Positions 51,654 through 60,594 are shown, counted from the stretch's first letter. The stretch: 64,000 nt of DNA from Clostridium cadaveris (GCF_020911725.1 NZ_CP076620.1:1306501-1370500), one strand, 5' to 3'. Notes: a model not told the origin generated them from the sequence alone. A program made the numbers and translations.

Positions 51654-52271
51654 ATGCTTAGAGATAAAACTGTAAAAGAGTTTATATATGAAACTTCATC
51701 TGAATCTCCAGCACCAGGAGGAGGAAGTATTGCAGCATTAAGTGCTGCTTCGTCTGCTGCACTTATTGAGATGGTTGCAAATTTAACAATAGGTAAAAAA
51801 GGCTATGAAGATGTGAGAGAAGAGATGGAAAATGTAAGGGCTAAGGCTTCTAGCTACAAAGAGAAATTTATTAATTATATAGATGAAGATTCAGATTCAT
51901 TTAACAAAATAATGGCTGCTTTTAAAATGCCAAAGGATACAGAAAAGGAAAAAGAAGAGAGAAAGAAAGAAATCCAAGCTGCATATAAAGAGGCTGCAGA
52001 AGTTCCTTTAAATGTGGGTAAAAATGCTTTTCAATTGTTAGAATTAGCGGAAAAGATTATAACAAGAGGAAATCATAATGCGGTGACAGATGGTGCCGTC
52101 GCGGCAATGTCTGCAAGAACTGCTGTATATTCCGCTTTTTACAATGTGAAAATAAATTTAGGATCTATAAAAGATGAAGAATTTGTTAAACATGCAAAAG
52201 AAGAAATAAATCTTATAGAATCTAAATTAGATAATATAGAAAAGAGCATATTATCTAAGGTTAAACTTTAA
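51654..52271 (+). CDS. fchA: Formimidotetrahydrofolate cyclodeaminase
   Basis: The enzyme turns 5-formimino-tetrahydrofolate into methenyl-tetrahydrofolate and ammonia, feeding the one-carbon pool. TSSESPAPGGGSIAALSAAS (the glycine-rich folate-binding region), EMVANLTIGKKGYEDVREEM, DEDSDSFNKIMAAFKMP and HNAVTDGAVAAMSARTAVYS are the family signatures. The 205-residue length is standard. GGAGG precedes ATG 51654. It lies 75 bases after ftcD on the same strand and is probably cotranscribed. Confidence 0.95.
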   Translation: MLRDKTVKEFIYETSSESPAPGGGSIAALSAASSAALIEMVANLTIGKKGYEDVREEMENVRAKASSYKEKFINYIDEDSDSFNKIMAAFKMPKDTEKEKEERKKEIQAAYKEAAEVPLNVGKNAFQLLELAEKIITRGNHNAVTDGAVAAMSARTAVYSAFYNVKINLGSIKDEEFVKHAKEEINLIESKLDNIEKSILSKVKL

Positions 52272-52367
52272 TTTATAGTCTGGAAAATTTCATTTATTTG
52301 CCACTACTAAAATGTAAAGAAAATTACAATACTAAAAGTATAAAATTAATTGTATGGTGGTGATGTT

Positions 52368-53183
52368 ATGAAAAGATCCAGACTTTTTATATTTTTTGTT
52401 ATTATTATTTTATTTTTTCCTTATATTAGAATAGCTGACGCGGAAGAACTGGAAAGCGTTTCGTGCATCAACAATTATAATATGCTAGTGTGGGATGAAG
52501 GCGTCACAGATAGAAGTTATAGAATGGTTCCAGAAAAGGTAGTATACTTGACTTTTGATGATGGTCCTTCCGTAAACAATACTTCAAGAATTCTTAATAT
52601 ATTGAGAGACAACAATGTAAATGCTACATTTTTTGTTGTTGGAACTAAAGTAAAAAGTCATCCGGATATTGTAAAGCGTATGTATATGGATAATATGTCA
52701 ATAGCACCTCATTGTAATAATCATGATTATAAAAAGGTATATAAATCTAAGGATAGCTTTTTTGAAGATTATTATTCTTGTATGGCATCTATAAGATCAG
52801 TGACAAATGAAAAGGTAAAGAATTTTGTAAGGATGCCAGGAGGGTCAACTAATACTATCTGTAGGACTGATGTTATGAAAGATATAAAAGGTGAGCTTAG
52901 AGAGAAAGACATATATTATATAGACTGGAATGTAAGTTCTGGGGATGCATCAGCGTATAAGGTTCCAAAGGATAAAATAGAAAAAAATATAGTAGAGTAT
53001 TCAAAGGGATGGAATACAATAGTAATTTTAATGCATGATGCAGAGGCTAAGACTACAACTGTAGATGCTCTGCCAAATGTAATAAAGTATTTCAAGGATA
53101 ACGGATATGCCTTTAGAACTTTAGATGATATGAGCAAAATAGAACTTAATAAGATGATAAAGTTCGGAATTGTAAACAAGTAA
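52368..53183 (+). CDS. Secreted polysaccharide deacetylase
   Basis: A signal peptide (residues 1-27) is followed by a NodB domain with VYLTFDDGPSVNNTSRILNI (metal-binding DD), ATFFVVGTKVKSHPDIVKRM, APHCNNHDYKKVYK (the HxxxH metal pair is seen as HCNNHD), FVRMPGG and VILMHDAEAKTTTVDALPNV. It probably removes acetyl groups from peptidoglycan or another surface polymer. I choose ATG 52368 because GGTGG precedes it; the frame from TTG 52350 includes that site. It has no obvious link to the hut genes upstream. Confidence 0.9.
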   Translation: MKRSRLFIFFVIIILFFPYIRIADAEELESVSCINNYNMLVWDEGVTDRSYRMVPEKVVYLTFDDGPSVNNTSRILNILRDNNVNATFFVVGTKVKSHPDIVKRMYMDNMSIAPHCNNHDYKKVYKSKDSFFEDYYSCMASIRSVTNEKVKNFVRMPGGSTNTICRTDVMKDIKGELREKDIYYIDWNVSSGDASAYKVPKDKIEKNIVEYSKGWNTIVILMHDAEAKTTTVDALPNVIKYFKDNGYAFRTLDDMSKIELNKMIKFGIVNK

Positions 53184-53235
53184 AAAAATTATGAAATACT
53201 GAGCCCTTAAATAATCTTACAAACCTATAAAAATA

Positions 53236-53290
53236 AAATTTTTGTGATGCTTATGACATTTTATATGGCTAGCATCACAAAATTTTTTAT
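53236..53290. terminator. Bidirectional terminator
   Basis: AAATTTTTGTGATGCT (53236-53251) pairs with AGCATCACAAAATTTT (53271-53286) with a small irregularity, with T-rich flanks on both strands, between two converging genes. Confidence 0.85.
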
Positions 53291-53352
53291 ATTAACTACA
53301 ATATAATATCCAAAGTATAAAAATTAAACATATTTACTTTTTATGGAGGATT

Positions 53353-54108
53353 TTAATTATCTGATAATGTTAGATAATTTTTATTTTTTAAGATTTGTTC
53401 ATCTTTTTTTGAAAATGATAGATATTTTTTTAACTCATTATTAGAGCCTGTAAAAGGAGTCTGTGTGAGTAATACTTTAAAAACAGACGGTTTAAGATAA
53501 TCGAAATGAATTCCTGTTAAGAACCCTATATAGTATGATTGCTTTTTTAGTGCTATAGAAAGTGTAATCATAGCAGTTTCTAAAGAATTATAATGATTAT
53601 TAAGAAGAAAAGTTGCAATACTGTATGAACTTCTAAAGGTTCCATGATAGACACAAGAGCATAGGCTTAAGTCTTCAGGATTTTTTATAATGTAATGCAG
53701 TGATACATTTATCTCTTGAGTATTTTTGTCTAAATTCATTTTCATAATAGATGTATGGATAGTATGGTTTGTGAAATGGTACATATATATAGGCTTATCT
53801 ATATCAAAAATCATATCAGTAAGTGTCTTTTTCTTAATTTCTTTATAGGGAAGAAATTGTTTTATGTTAACTTCTAAAATTTCTGCAATTTTAAATAAAG
53901 TTAATATATCAACAACGATTGTACCTGATTCGTATTTGGATAAAGTAGCTTTGCTTTTATGAATATGCATTGCTAGAGTTTCTAACTTCATTTCCTTTTT
54001 TTTACGATAAAATCGTATCTGTTCTCCAAGCCATGCAGGTAAATAAAAATCAGTAATGGTACTGGTTTCTATATCATTTGTTTGGAGCTCATTTTTGTCG
54101 TTGATCAT
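53353..54108 (-). CDS. XRE-family regulator with C-terminal sensor domain, copy A
   Basis: The HTH (about residues 25-85) has IRFYRKKKEMKLETLAMHIH, KSKATLSKYESGTIVVDILT and LFKIAEILEVNIKQFLP. The C-terminal 160 residues share with the regulator at 59132-59842 the core LCSCVYHGTFRSSYSI, LNNHYNSLETAMITLSI and PSVFKVLLTQTPFTG. This domain has no name I know; the conserved CSCVYHG is notable. Divergent from the branched-chain oxidation operon, it may control it. AGGTATAAAG precedes ATG 54108. Confidence 0.85.
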   Translation of the reverse strand: MINDKNELQTNDIETSTITDFYLPAWLGEQIRFYRKKKEMKLETLAMHIHKSKATLSKYESGTIVVDILTLFKIAEILEVNIKQFLPYKEIKKKTLTDMIFDIDKPIYMYHFTNHTIHTSIMKMNLDKNTQEINVSLHYIIKNPEDLSLCSCVYHGTFRSSYSIATFLLNNHYNSLETAMITLSIALKKQSYYIGFLTGIHFDYLKPSVFKVLLTQTPFTGSNNELKKYLSFSKKDEQILKNKNYLTLSDN

Positions 54109-54180
54109 CTTTATACCTCCCCCATTATAGATGTTTGAAATGTCTTATATATTAAAATAAAGTGAGACAAAGTTGTAAAT

Positions 54181-54483
54181 ATGAAAAATAGAATGGATAT
54201 GTTAATTAATAAAAATATATCACGTTTTTATATGTCAATCAACAAAATGAATAGTATAGTAATAAAAATATATGATATTAAGAATATAAAATTTGCTGAA
54301 AATTCGTTAAAAATTTTGTTAAATAAAAAATTACTTATTAAACATGAAAAAAATAGTAATGAAAAGAAACTTTTGGCTGGTAAGAATCTACTTATAGGAA
54401 ACAATAAGGTATTTGTTGTTTTTTTTAAGTATGGGTATGATTTAATCAACGACAGCTTGGAAAGGTTTTCAAAACATAAATAA
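54181..54483 (+). CDS. Doubtful open frame, 100 residues
   Basis: The frame begins MKNRMDMLINKNISRFYMSI and is very rich in Lys, Asn and Ile. It has no ribosome binding site, no recognisable family and a competing open frame on the other strand. It fills the gap between the divergent regulator and the leucine dehydrogenase gene, so this region more probably holds the operon promoter and leader. I keep it only as a weak possibility, perhaps a decayed gene. Confidence 0.2.
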   Translation: MKNRMDMLINKNISRFYMSINKMNSIVIKIYDIKNIKFAENSLKILLNKKLLIKHEKNSNEKKLLAGKNLLIGNNKVFVVFFKYGYDLINDSLERFSKHK

Positions 54484-54535
54484 AATCAATATATTATGCA
54501 ATATGAAAATATAAATAAAAAAAGGAGAGATAAGT

Positions 54536-55582
54536 ATGACAATGGTATTTGAACAAATGGATCTTTATGGACATGAGCAAATAGTATTTGGAAGGGATGA
54601 TTCTGTAGGATTGAAATGCATTATCGCAATTCATGACACTACTCTAGGACCAGCACTTGGTGGAACACGTTTCTGGAATTATGAAAGTGAAGAAGCTGCC
54701 CTATATGACGTACTTCGCCTTTCAAGAGGAATGACTTACAAAAATGCTGCATGTGGACTTGCTAATGGCGGCGGAAAAGCCGTAATATGGGGAGATCCAA
54801 AGAAGTTAAAGAGCCGTGAATTCTGGCATGCTTACGGAAGAATTGTTGATGGATTAAATGGAAACTTTATTACAGCAGAAGATGTAAATACTAATACACA
54901 GGATATTGCATATATACATGAAGTGACTAATTGCATTACAGGGACTGAAGAATTAAGCGGGAATCCTTCTCCATATACTGCAAGAGGAACATGGAGAGGA
55001 ATGAAGGCTGGAGCAAAAGTTAAATTTGGTAGTGACAGTCTTAAGAATAGAGTGATTATGGTTCAAGGACTTGGAAATGTAGGGTATGGAGTTGCTGAAT
55101 TAGCACATTCTGAAGGCGCAATTTTGAAAGTCTATGATATAAATGAAGAAGCTGTAAAAAGAGCTGTAAAAGAATTGGGAGCTGTTTCTATTCCTGCAGA
55201 GGAAGTTATATCTACAGAATGTGATATCTTTGCTCCATGTGCTTTAGGAGCTGTCTTAAATATCAAAAATGTGCATGATTTAAAGTGTAAACTTGTATGT
55301 GGATGTGCTAATAATGTTTTAGTGGATGCTGAAACAGGTGAAGAACTCCAAAAATTAGGTATTCTTTATGCACCAGATTATATTGTAAATGCAGGTGGAG
55401 TTTTAAACTGCGGTGCTGAAATAAGTGAAGAAGGATACAACAAAGAAAGAGTAATTGAGTTAGTAGATAGAATTTATGATACTACTCTTGAAATTTTTGA
55501 AATTGCTGAGAAGAATGGAGTTACTACTTACGAGGCAGCCGAAACATTTGCAGAAGCAATTCTAGCTAAAGGAAAAAAATAA
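54536..55582 (+). CDS. Leucine/valine-type amino acid dehydrogenase
   Basis: The NAD-dependent enzyme deaminates branched-chain amino acids to 2-oxo acids. Residues DTTLGPALGGTRFWNY and LSRGMTYKNAACGLANGGGK (catalytic Lys region), ITAEDVNTNTQDIAYIHEVT and the Rossmann loop VQGLGNVGYGVAEL are those of the Glu/Leu/Phe/Val dehydrogenase family. The 348-residue length fits leucine dehydrogenase. AAAAGGAGAG precedes ATG 54536. It begins a run of six genes; the products it makes are substrates for the oxidoreductase encoded downstream. Confidence 0.92.
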   Translation: MTMVFEQMDLYGHEQIVFGRDDSVGLKCIIAIHDTTLGPALGGTRFWNYESEEAALYDVLRLSRGMTYKNAACGLANGGGKAVIWGDPKKLKSREFWHAYGRIVDGLNGNFITAEDVNTNTQDIAYIHEVTNCITGTEELSGNPSPYTARGTWRGMKAGAKVKFGSDSLKNRVIMVQGLGNVGYGVAELAHSEGAILKVYDINEEAVKRAVKELGAVSIPAEEVISTECDIFAPCALGAVLNIKNVHDLKCKLVCGCANNVLVDAETGEELQKLGILYAPDYIVNAGGVLNCGAEISEEGYNKERVIELVDRIYDTTLEIFEIAEKNGVTTYEAAETFAEAILAKGKK

Positions 55583-55625
55583 GACTTTTGAAATATAGAT
55601 AAATCTATGGAGTGGAGTGATATAA

Positions 55626-56300
55626 GTGATTACTGAGGACAAGCGAATAAGAATTATTGCAGGACATTATGGAAGTGGAAAGACGGAGTTCGCTGTAAAT
55701 TATGCAGTTGCTTTAAGTAAATTGAAAAAGAAAGTTGCTCTAGCAGATTTAGATGTTGTAAATGTTTATTTTAGAAGCAGAGAGCGGAAACAAGAATTAG
55801 AGGATTTGGGGATTGAAGTTATATCATCCTCATTGATTCAGAACAATTGTGATATTCCGGCAATATCAGCCAGAGTGGTCGCTGTAGTTCACGATCCATC
55901 CATAGATTATGTGGTAGATTTAGGTGGAAATGATGTGGGCGTACTCGCATTAGCAAGATTAAGTCCATATCTGACACCGGAAAATAGCGATTTCTTCATG
56001 ATAGTAAATACAAAACGCCCAGATACATCAGATGTAGAGGGCATCTTGAAACAAAAAGAATCTTTAGAAAAAGCAGCTGGCATGGCTATTACAGGATTTG
56101 TGCTAAATACAAATCTAATACATGAAACTACAGCTGAAAATATAATTAAAGGAAATAAGATTCTTCAAGAAGCAAGCAAAATTTCAAAGATTCCTATAAG
56201 ATACACATCTTATGTAAAAGAAGAGGTTGATATAAATCAAAAGGAAGTGACAGGTGAGTTATTTGCTATGAAATATTATATGAGGGAAGAATGGTATTGA
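55626..56300 (+). CDS. P-loop ATPase of unknown role in the VOR operon
   Basis: The 224-residue protein begins IRIIAGHYGSGKTEFAVNYA (Walker A of deviant MinD/ParA type) and has VALADLDVVNVYFRSRERKQ, YVVDLGGNDVGVLALARLSP, and FMIVNTKRPDTSDVEGILKQ. It is soluble. The fold is that of the SIMIBI ATPases (MinD, ArsA, Mrp), several of which insert metal centres. Position between the dehydrogenase and the ferredoxin-linked enzyme suggests a role in its maturation or metabolic coupling, but this is inference. GTG 55626 follows GGAGTG. Confidence 0.8.
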   Translation: MITEDKRIRIIAGHYGSGKTEFAVNYAVALSKLKKKVALADLDVVNVYFRSRERKQELEDLGIEVISSSLIQNNCDIPAISARVVAVVHDPSIDYVVDLGGNDVGVLALARLSPYLTPENSDFFMIVNTKRPDTSDVEGILKQKESLEKAAGMAITGFVLNTNLIHETTAENIIKGNKILQEASKISKIPIRYTSYVKEEVDINQKEVTGELFAMKYYMREEWY

Positions 56301-56324
56301 AACATTTGACAGGAGGTACTTGAT

Positions 56325-56543
56325 ATGAAAAAAATAGTATTCCAGGTTAATGAAGAGTACTGTAAGGGGTGTGGACTATGTGTTGTTGTCTGTCCTAAAA
56401 AAATATTAGAACTATCAGCAGAAAGAACAAATTCAAAAGGATACAACCCTATGCAGATAATAAATGTAGATGAATGTATTGGATGCTTAAGCTGTGCAAT
56501 GATGTGTCCAGATGTAGCTATACAAATTGAGAAGATTGACTGA
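56325..56543 (+). CDS. Ferredoxin-type 4Fe-4S subunit of the 2-oxoacid oxidoreductase
   Basis: The 72-residue protein has two clusters, CKGCGLCVVVCPKK and CIGCLSCAMMCPDV, each of the CxxCxxCxxxCP form, giving two [4Fe-4S] centres. It is the delta-type subunit that passes electrons from the TPP enzyme to ferredoxin. AGGAGG precedes ATG 56325, and the alpha subunit gene follows after 17 bases. Confidence 0.93.
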   Translation: MKKIVFQVNEEYCKGCGLCVVVCPKKILELSAERTNSKGYNPMQIINVDECIGCLSCAMMCPDVAIQIEKID

Positions 56544-56560
56544 AAGGAGGAGAGTGTTAT

Positions 56561-57619
56561 ATGACAAAGGTATTAATGAAAGGAAATGAGGCAGTAGCAA
56601 AAGCTGCAATAGAAGCAGGCTGTCGTCTCTTTGCAGGATACCCAATTACTCCTCAAAATGAGGTTCCGGAATATTTTGCAAAAGAATTACCTAAGGTTGG
56701 AGGAGTTTTCATTCAAGCAGAAAGTGAAGTTGCAGCAATTAATATGATTTATGGTGCAGCAGCAGCTGGAGCTAGAGCGATGACATCATCATCTTCACCA
56801 GGTATCGCATTAAAACAAGAAGGTATTGGATATCTTACAAAGGCTGAAATGCCAGCAGTAATTGTAAATATGATGCGTGGAGGTCCAGGACTTGGAGGAA
56901 TTCAGCCATCTCAGAGTGACTACCATATGTGTGTGAAAGGCGGGGCTAATGGAGATTATCACAATATAGTTTTAGCTCCTGGAAACTTGCAAGAAGCAGT
57001 TGATTTGATAATGGAGGGGTTTGAATTAGCAGATGCATATAGAACTCCAGTTATCATTTTAGCAGATGGAATGATAGGTCAAATGATGGAGCCAGTTGAG
57101 TTCCGTCAGCCAAAGAAAAGGGAGCTTCCACCAAAAGATTGGGCGCTTACAGGGAAAAATGGTGGAGAAAAGCATTGTGTACTAAATCTTGAAATGGAAC
57201 CATTAGATTTAGAGGCATTTAATGTTAGAATGTATAAAAAATATAAAGAGATAGAAGAGAAAGAACAGCTTTGGGAAGAATATATGATGGAGGATGCGGA
57301 ATATGCATTTGTAGCCTATGGAACTGCAGCTCGTGTTGTAAAGAGTGCGATAGGAAGCCTTCGTAAAGAAGGATACAAAATAGGATACATTCGTCCTAAG
57401 AGCTTATGGCCATTCCCGGTAAAAGCTTTTGAAAATAGGGGAAATAATATTAAAAAATATATTTGTGTTGAACTTAGTATGGGACAGATGGTAGATGACG
57501 TATGTCTTGCATGCAATGATAAAAATATGGTTGAATTCATTGGAAGGACAGGTGGAATTGTCATAAAACCACAGGAAGTTATAGAATTTGCTAAGAGAAT
57601 AATGGGAGGTGTGAAATAA
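56561..57619 (+). CDS. vorB: 2-oxoisovalerate ferredoxin oxidoreductase, alpha subunit
   Basis: The subunit of the VOR/KOR family has AAIEAGCRLFAGYPITPQNE (the YPITP motif), VFIQAESEVAAINMIYGAAA, TSSSSPGIALKQEGIGYL, GGPGLGGIQPSQSDYHM, and the C-terminal domain with KIGYIRPKSLWPFP. With the beta, gamma and ferredoxin subunits it decarboxylates branched-chain 2-oxo acids to acyl-CoA and reduces ferredoxin. The 2-oxoglutarate or other substrates are less likely given the amino acid dehydrogenase in the same operon. AAAGGAGG precedes ATG 56561. Confidence 0.9.
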   Translation: MTKVLMKGNEAVAKAAIEAGCRLFAGYPITPQNEVPEYFAKELPKVGGVFIQAESEVAAINMIYGAAAAGARAMTSSSSPGIALKQEGIGYLTKAEMPAVIVNMMRGGPGLGGIQPSQSDYHMCVKGGANGDYHNIVLAPGNLQEAVDLIMEGFELADAYRTPVIILADGMIGQMMEPVEFRQPKKRELPPKDWALTGKNGGEKHCVLNLEMEPLDLEAFNVRMYKKYKEIEEKEQLWEEYMMEDAEYAFVAYGTAARVVKSAIGSLRKEGYKIGYIRPKSLWPFPVKAFENRGNNIKKYICVELSMGQMVDDVCLACNDKNMVEFIGRTGGIVIKPQEVIEFAKRIMGGVK

Positions 57620-58365
57620 TGGCTGTGTTATTTAGACGCACAAGAGGACTAGAAGAAGTCCAGACACATTATTGCCCAGGATGCTCTCACGGAATTGTGC
57701 ATCGGTTATTAGCGGAAGTTTTAGAAGAAATGGGAGAGATTGATAATGCAATAGCCATTTCACCAGTTGGATGTGCTGTATTTGCATATAAATACTTTGC
57801 TTTTGATGGTATTCAAGCTGCTCATGGAAGGGCACCAGCGACAGCAACAGGAATAAAACGTGTACACCCAGACAAACTTCTAATCTCTTATCAAGGAGAT
57901 GGAGACTTAGCATCTATAGGAGCTGCTGAAATTGTTCATGCAGCAGCAAGAGGAGAAAAAATTACAACGATTTTTATTAATAATGGTATTTATGGAATGA
58001 CTGGAGGCCAGATGGCACCGACAACTCTTCCGGGTATGAGAGCAACAACAGCTCCTTTAGGTAGAGACGTAAACATACAAGGATATCCTATACGTGTGTC
58101 AGAAATGCTGTCTACACTTGATGGATCAGCTTACATTGAGCGTGTTGCTGTTAATTCACCAGCTAATATTATAAAAGCAAAAAAGGCAATAAGAAAAGCC
58201 TTAGAAACACAAAAGGCAGGAATTGGATTCTCTATGGTAGAGGTTTTAAGTAGTTGCCCTACAAACTGGGGAAAAAACCCGGTTGATTCTCTCAATTTTG
58301 TGAAAGAAAAGATGATTCCTTATTATCCTTTAGGTGTTTTCAAAGATAAGCAAAAGGAGGAGTAA
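57619..58365 (+). CDS. vorA: 2-oxoisovalerate ferredoxin oxidoreductase, beta (TPP) subunit
   Basis: The TPP-binding subunit has THYCPGCSHGIVHRLLAEVL, SPVGCAVFAYKYFAFD, GRAPATATGIKRVHPDKLLI, and the TPP motif GDGDLASIGAAEIVHAAARG with TTIFINNGIYGMTGGQMAPT. The start overlaps the last base of the alpha gene, so translation is coupled. The length and absence of an own iron-sulfur domain match VOR/KOR beta. Confidence 0.92.
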   Translation: MAVLFRRTRGLEEVQTHYCPGCSHGIVHRLLAEVLEEMGEIDNAIAISPVGCAVFAYKYFAFDGIQAAHGRAPATATGIKRVHPDKLLISYQGDGDLASIGAAEIVHAAARGEKITTIFINNGIYGMTGGQMAPTTLPGMRATTAPLGRDVNIQGYPIRVSEMLSTLDGSAYIERVAVNSPANIIKAKKAIRKALETQKAGIGFSMVEVLSSCPTNWGKNPVDSLNFVKEKMIPYYPLGVFKDKQKEE

Positions 58366-58369
58366 TGCC

Positions 58370-58918
58370 ATGACAGATACTCGTATGATTTGTGCAGGAT
58401 TTGGTGGACAAGGTGTAATGAGCCTTGGAATGCTCTTCACATATGCAGGAATGATTGAAAATAAGCAGGTTACATGGTGTCCTTCATACGGACCAGAGAT
58501 GCGTGGAGGATCTGCAAACTGCTCAGTTACTGTGTCTGATGAAGAGATAGGATCACCATTAATTTCTAATGATGCCACAGTGGTTGTTATTATGAATAGG
58601 GCATCTATAAAATTCATTAAGGATTTACGACCTGGTGGATATGCATTCTTAAACTCAAGTTTAGTTTCAGATGAAGTTAAGCGTGATGACATTACAGTAT
58701 ATAAAATTCCAGTTAATGATATAGCTTCAGAACTTGGAAACACTAAGTTAGCCAATATTGTTATGCTTGGTGCTGTAAATGAAATTTTGCATATTGTAGA
58801 TTCTGAGTCAATTGTTGAAGCATTTAGAAAAGTTTTTGGGGCAACGAAAGAAAAATTTATACCTCAAAACAAAATGGCTATGCAAAAAGGAATGGAGTAT
58901 GCACAAAATTTAAAATAA
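58370..58918 (+). CDS. vorC: 2-oxoisovalerate ferredoxin oxidoreductase, gamma subunit
   Basis: The 182-residue subunit has ICAGFGGQGVMSLGMLFTYA, VTWCPSYGPEMRGGSANCSV and SLVSDEVKRDDITVYKIP, which are signatures of POR gamma domains. I choose ATG 58370, since AGGAGG (58355-58360) is nine bases upstream; the frame from 58334 overlaps the beta gene. It completes the set of four subunits. A hairpin (AATTGATTTT with AAAATCAATT) follows its stop, then a terminator near 59025. Confidence 0.9.
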   Translation: MTDTRMICAGFGGQGVMSLGMLFTYAGMIENKQVTWCPSYGPEMRGGSANCSVTVSDEEIGSPLISNDATVVVIMNRASIKFIKDLRPGGYAFLNSSLVSDEVKRDDITVYKIPVNDIASELGNTKLANIVMLGAVNEILHIVDSESIVEAFRKVFGATKEKFIPQNKMAMQKGMEYAQNLK

Positions 58919-59024
58919 AATTGATTTTCAGTAGTGGTAAAAATCAATTTGAATTAAGAGATTTTCATTTTTTAAAATATATTGCTCATTATGACTAGGA
59001 GATTTTAATAAAAAGTTTCCAAAA

Positions 59025-59066
59025 AAACCGGCAGGAAATTATAGTGATTTTACTGCCGGTTTTGTT
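59025..59066. terminator. Bidirectional terminator
   Basis: AAACCGGCAG (59025-59034) and CTGCCGGTTT (59053-59062) form a perfect 10-bp stem. A-run on the left and T-run on the right serve both the VOR operon and the converging regulator gene. Confidence 0.88.
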
Positions 59067-59131
59067 TTAAAGGGATATTATATAATTTTACCTTAGGGGG
59101 TTAAAACTTTATCTAAAGGTCATAAATAGTC

Positions 59132-59842
59132 CTATAAATTAATAGTTACAATATTTTTCTCCTTCATTTCTTTTATAACTTCTTTTGATATCATAAGATT
59201 ATTTTTTAATTCATCCATAGATTTATTCCAAGGATTTTGAGTGATGATAACTTTAAAGTTAATTGGGCGCAGAGTTTCATAAGAAACTCCTTGTAACATG
59301 CCCACCCAATATTCTGCACGTCTCATTGGTACTTCAACATTAATCATAATAATTTCTGAATTATTATAATAGTTATATAAGATAAAGGTTAGTATATTTT
59401 CATGATTTTTCATAACTCCATGATAAACACATGAGCACGACTCCATATTTTTACCGTCTGACATATTATAATATAATACGGCATCCATAATCTTAGGGTC
59501 ATCACTTGGAATCATATGTACAACTGAAGTTTGAATTTTCTTATCACTGATTTTATACAAATATAGGTATTCTAAATGAGAAAGCTGCATAAGCCCAGAA
59601 GATAAGCTGACAGGTTGTTCTCTTTTATAATCAAGTAAATATTTAAGTTCTACATCAAGTACTTTAGAAATATCAGCTAAGTCACCAAGATCCATGGCAA
59701 TCTTTCCAGCTTCATATTTAGCTATAGTTGCCCTGCTTTTGTGAATAGATGCTGCTAATTTTGCTGCATTCATTCCTTTTAACTTTCGATACAATTTGAT
59801 TTTTTTACCAATGTAAACTAATAAATTATTATTCTCGATCAT
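59132..59842 (-). CDS. XRE-family regulator with C-terminal sensor domain, copy B
   Basis: The HTH (about 10-70) has IKLYRKLKGMNAAKLAASIH, KSRATIAKYEAGKIAMDLGD and LADISKVLDVELKYLLD. The C-terminal domain shares with the regulator at 53353-54108 the core ESCSCVYHGVMKNHENI, YNYYNNSEIIMINVEVPM and PINFKVIITQNPWNKS. The two flank the leucine dehydrogenase and VOR genes, and both point away from or toward that operon on the minus strand. It may sense a product of branched-chain metabolism. The start is ATG 59842 after AAGGGG. Confidence 0.87.
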   Translation of the reverse strand: MIENNNLLVYIGKKIKLYRKLKGMNAAKLAASIHKSRATIAKYEAGKIAMDLGDLADISKVLDVELKYLLDYKREQPVSLSSGLMQLSHLEYLYLYKISDKKIQTSVVHMIPSDDPKIMDAVLYYNMSDGKNMESCSCVYHGVMKNHENILTFILYNYYNNSEIIMINVEVPMRRAEYWVGMLQGVSYETLRPINFKVIITQNPWNKSMDELKNNLMISKEVIKEMKEKNIVTINL

Positions 59843-59862
59843 ACAATGCCCCTTATTTTTTA

Positions 59863-60594
59863 TTATTTCTTACTTTCATTACATCTTGATATTATAAAGT
59901 CTTTAGCTTTTAATTCAAATGTATCTTCTAAAGGATCTAAAGAAACGGAATCATATTTTCTATTTAAAGCTAAAGAAAGAAGTCTATCGCTAAGTTCTGG
60001 ATTCTTTGAAAGGAGAGGTCCATGGAAATAGGTACAGTAAGTATTTTTGTAAATACATCCTTCATATCCATCAGAACCGTTATTACCATAACCAGAAATA
60101 ACTTTTCCAAGAGGTTTTAAATCTCCAATATAAGTTCTTCCAGAATGATTTTCAAAACCAACATAGGTTTCTTCTGTATCTTCATTTTTGATTACAGTAT
60201 TTCCTATAAACCTAGTATCTCCGCCTTCTGTGTATATGTCAAGTATTCCAAGCCCTTCCAAATGTTCACCATCTGGAGTTGTGTAATATTTTCCTAGAAG
60301 CTGGTATCCTCCACATATACAAAGCATAACACCATCACTTTCAATGTATGCTTTTAAATTATCTTTCTTATTATTAATCAGGTCATCAGAAACTATTGAT
60401 TGCTCATAGTCCTGGCCGCCTCCAAAGAAAACTATATCATAATCTTCATTTTTAAACTCATCATTCATAGAAACATTAGATATATTTACTTTTATTCCTC
60501 GCTTTTCAGCTCTATATTTCAACATGAGTATGTTGCCTAAATCACCATATACATTTAAAAGATCAGGGTATAAATGACAAATATTTAATTCCAA
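59863..60594 (-). CDS. gatD: Lipid II isoglutaminyl synthase, glutamine amidotransferase subunit
   Basis: The class I amidotransferase has NICHLYPDLLNVYGDLGNIL, DIVFFGGGQDYEQSIV, VMLCICGGYQLLGKYY (catalytic Cys in CICGGYQ), VGFENHSGRTYIG and YCTYFHGPLLSKNPEL (catalytic His). It supplies ammonia to MurT for amidating the alpha-carboxyl of the glutamate in lipid II. It lies 16 bases after murT on the same strand, so the two make one operon. About 243 residues is standard. Confidence 0.93.
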   Translation of the reverse strand: MELNICHLYPDLLNVYGDLGNILMLKYRAEKRGIKVNISNVSMNDEFKNEDYDIVFFGGGQDYEQSIVSDDLINNKKDNLKAYIESDGVMLCICGGYQLLGKYYTTPDGEHLEGLGILDIYTEGGDTRFIGNTVIKNEDTEETYVGFENHSGRTYIGDLKPLGKVISGYGNNGSDGYEGCIYKNTYCTYFHGPLLSKNPELSDRLLSLALNRKYDSVSLDPLEDTFELKAKDFIISRCNESKK

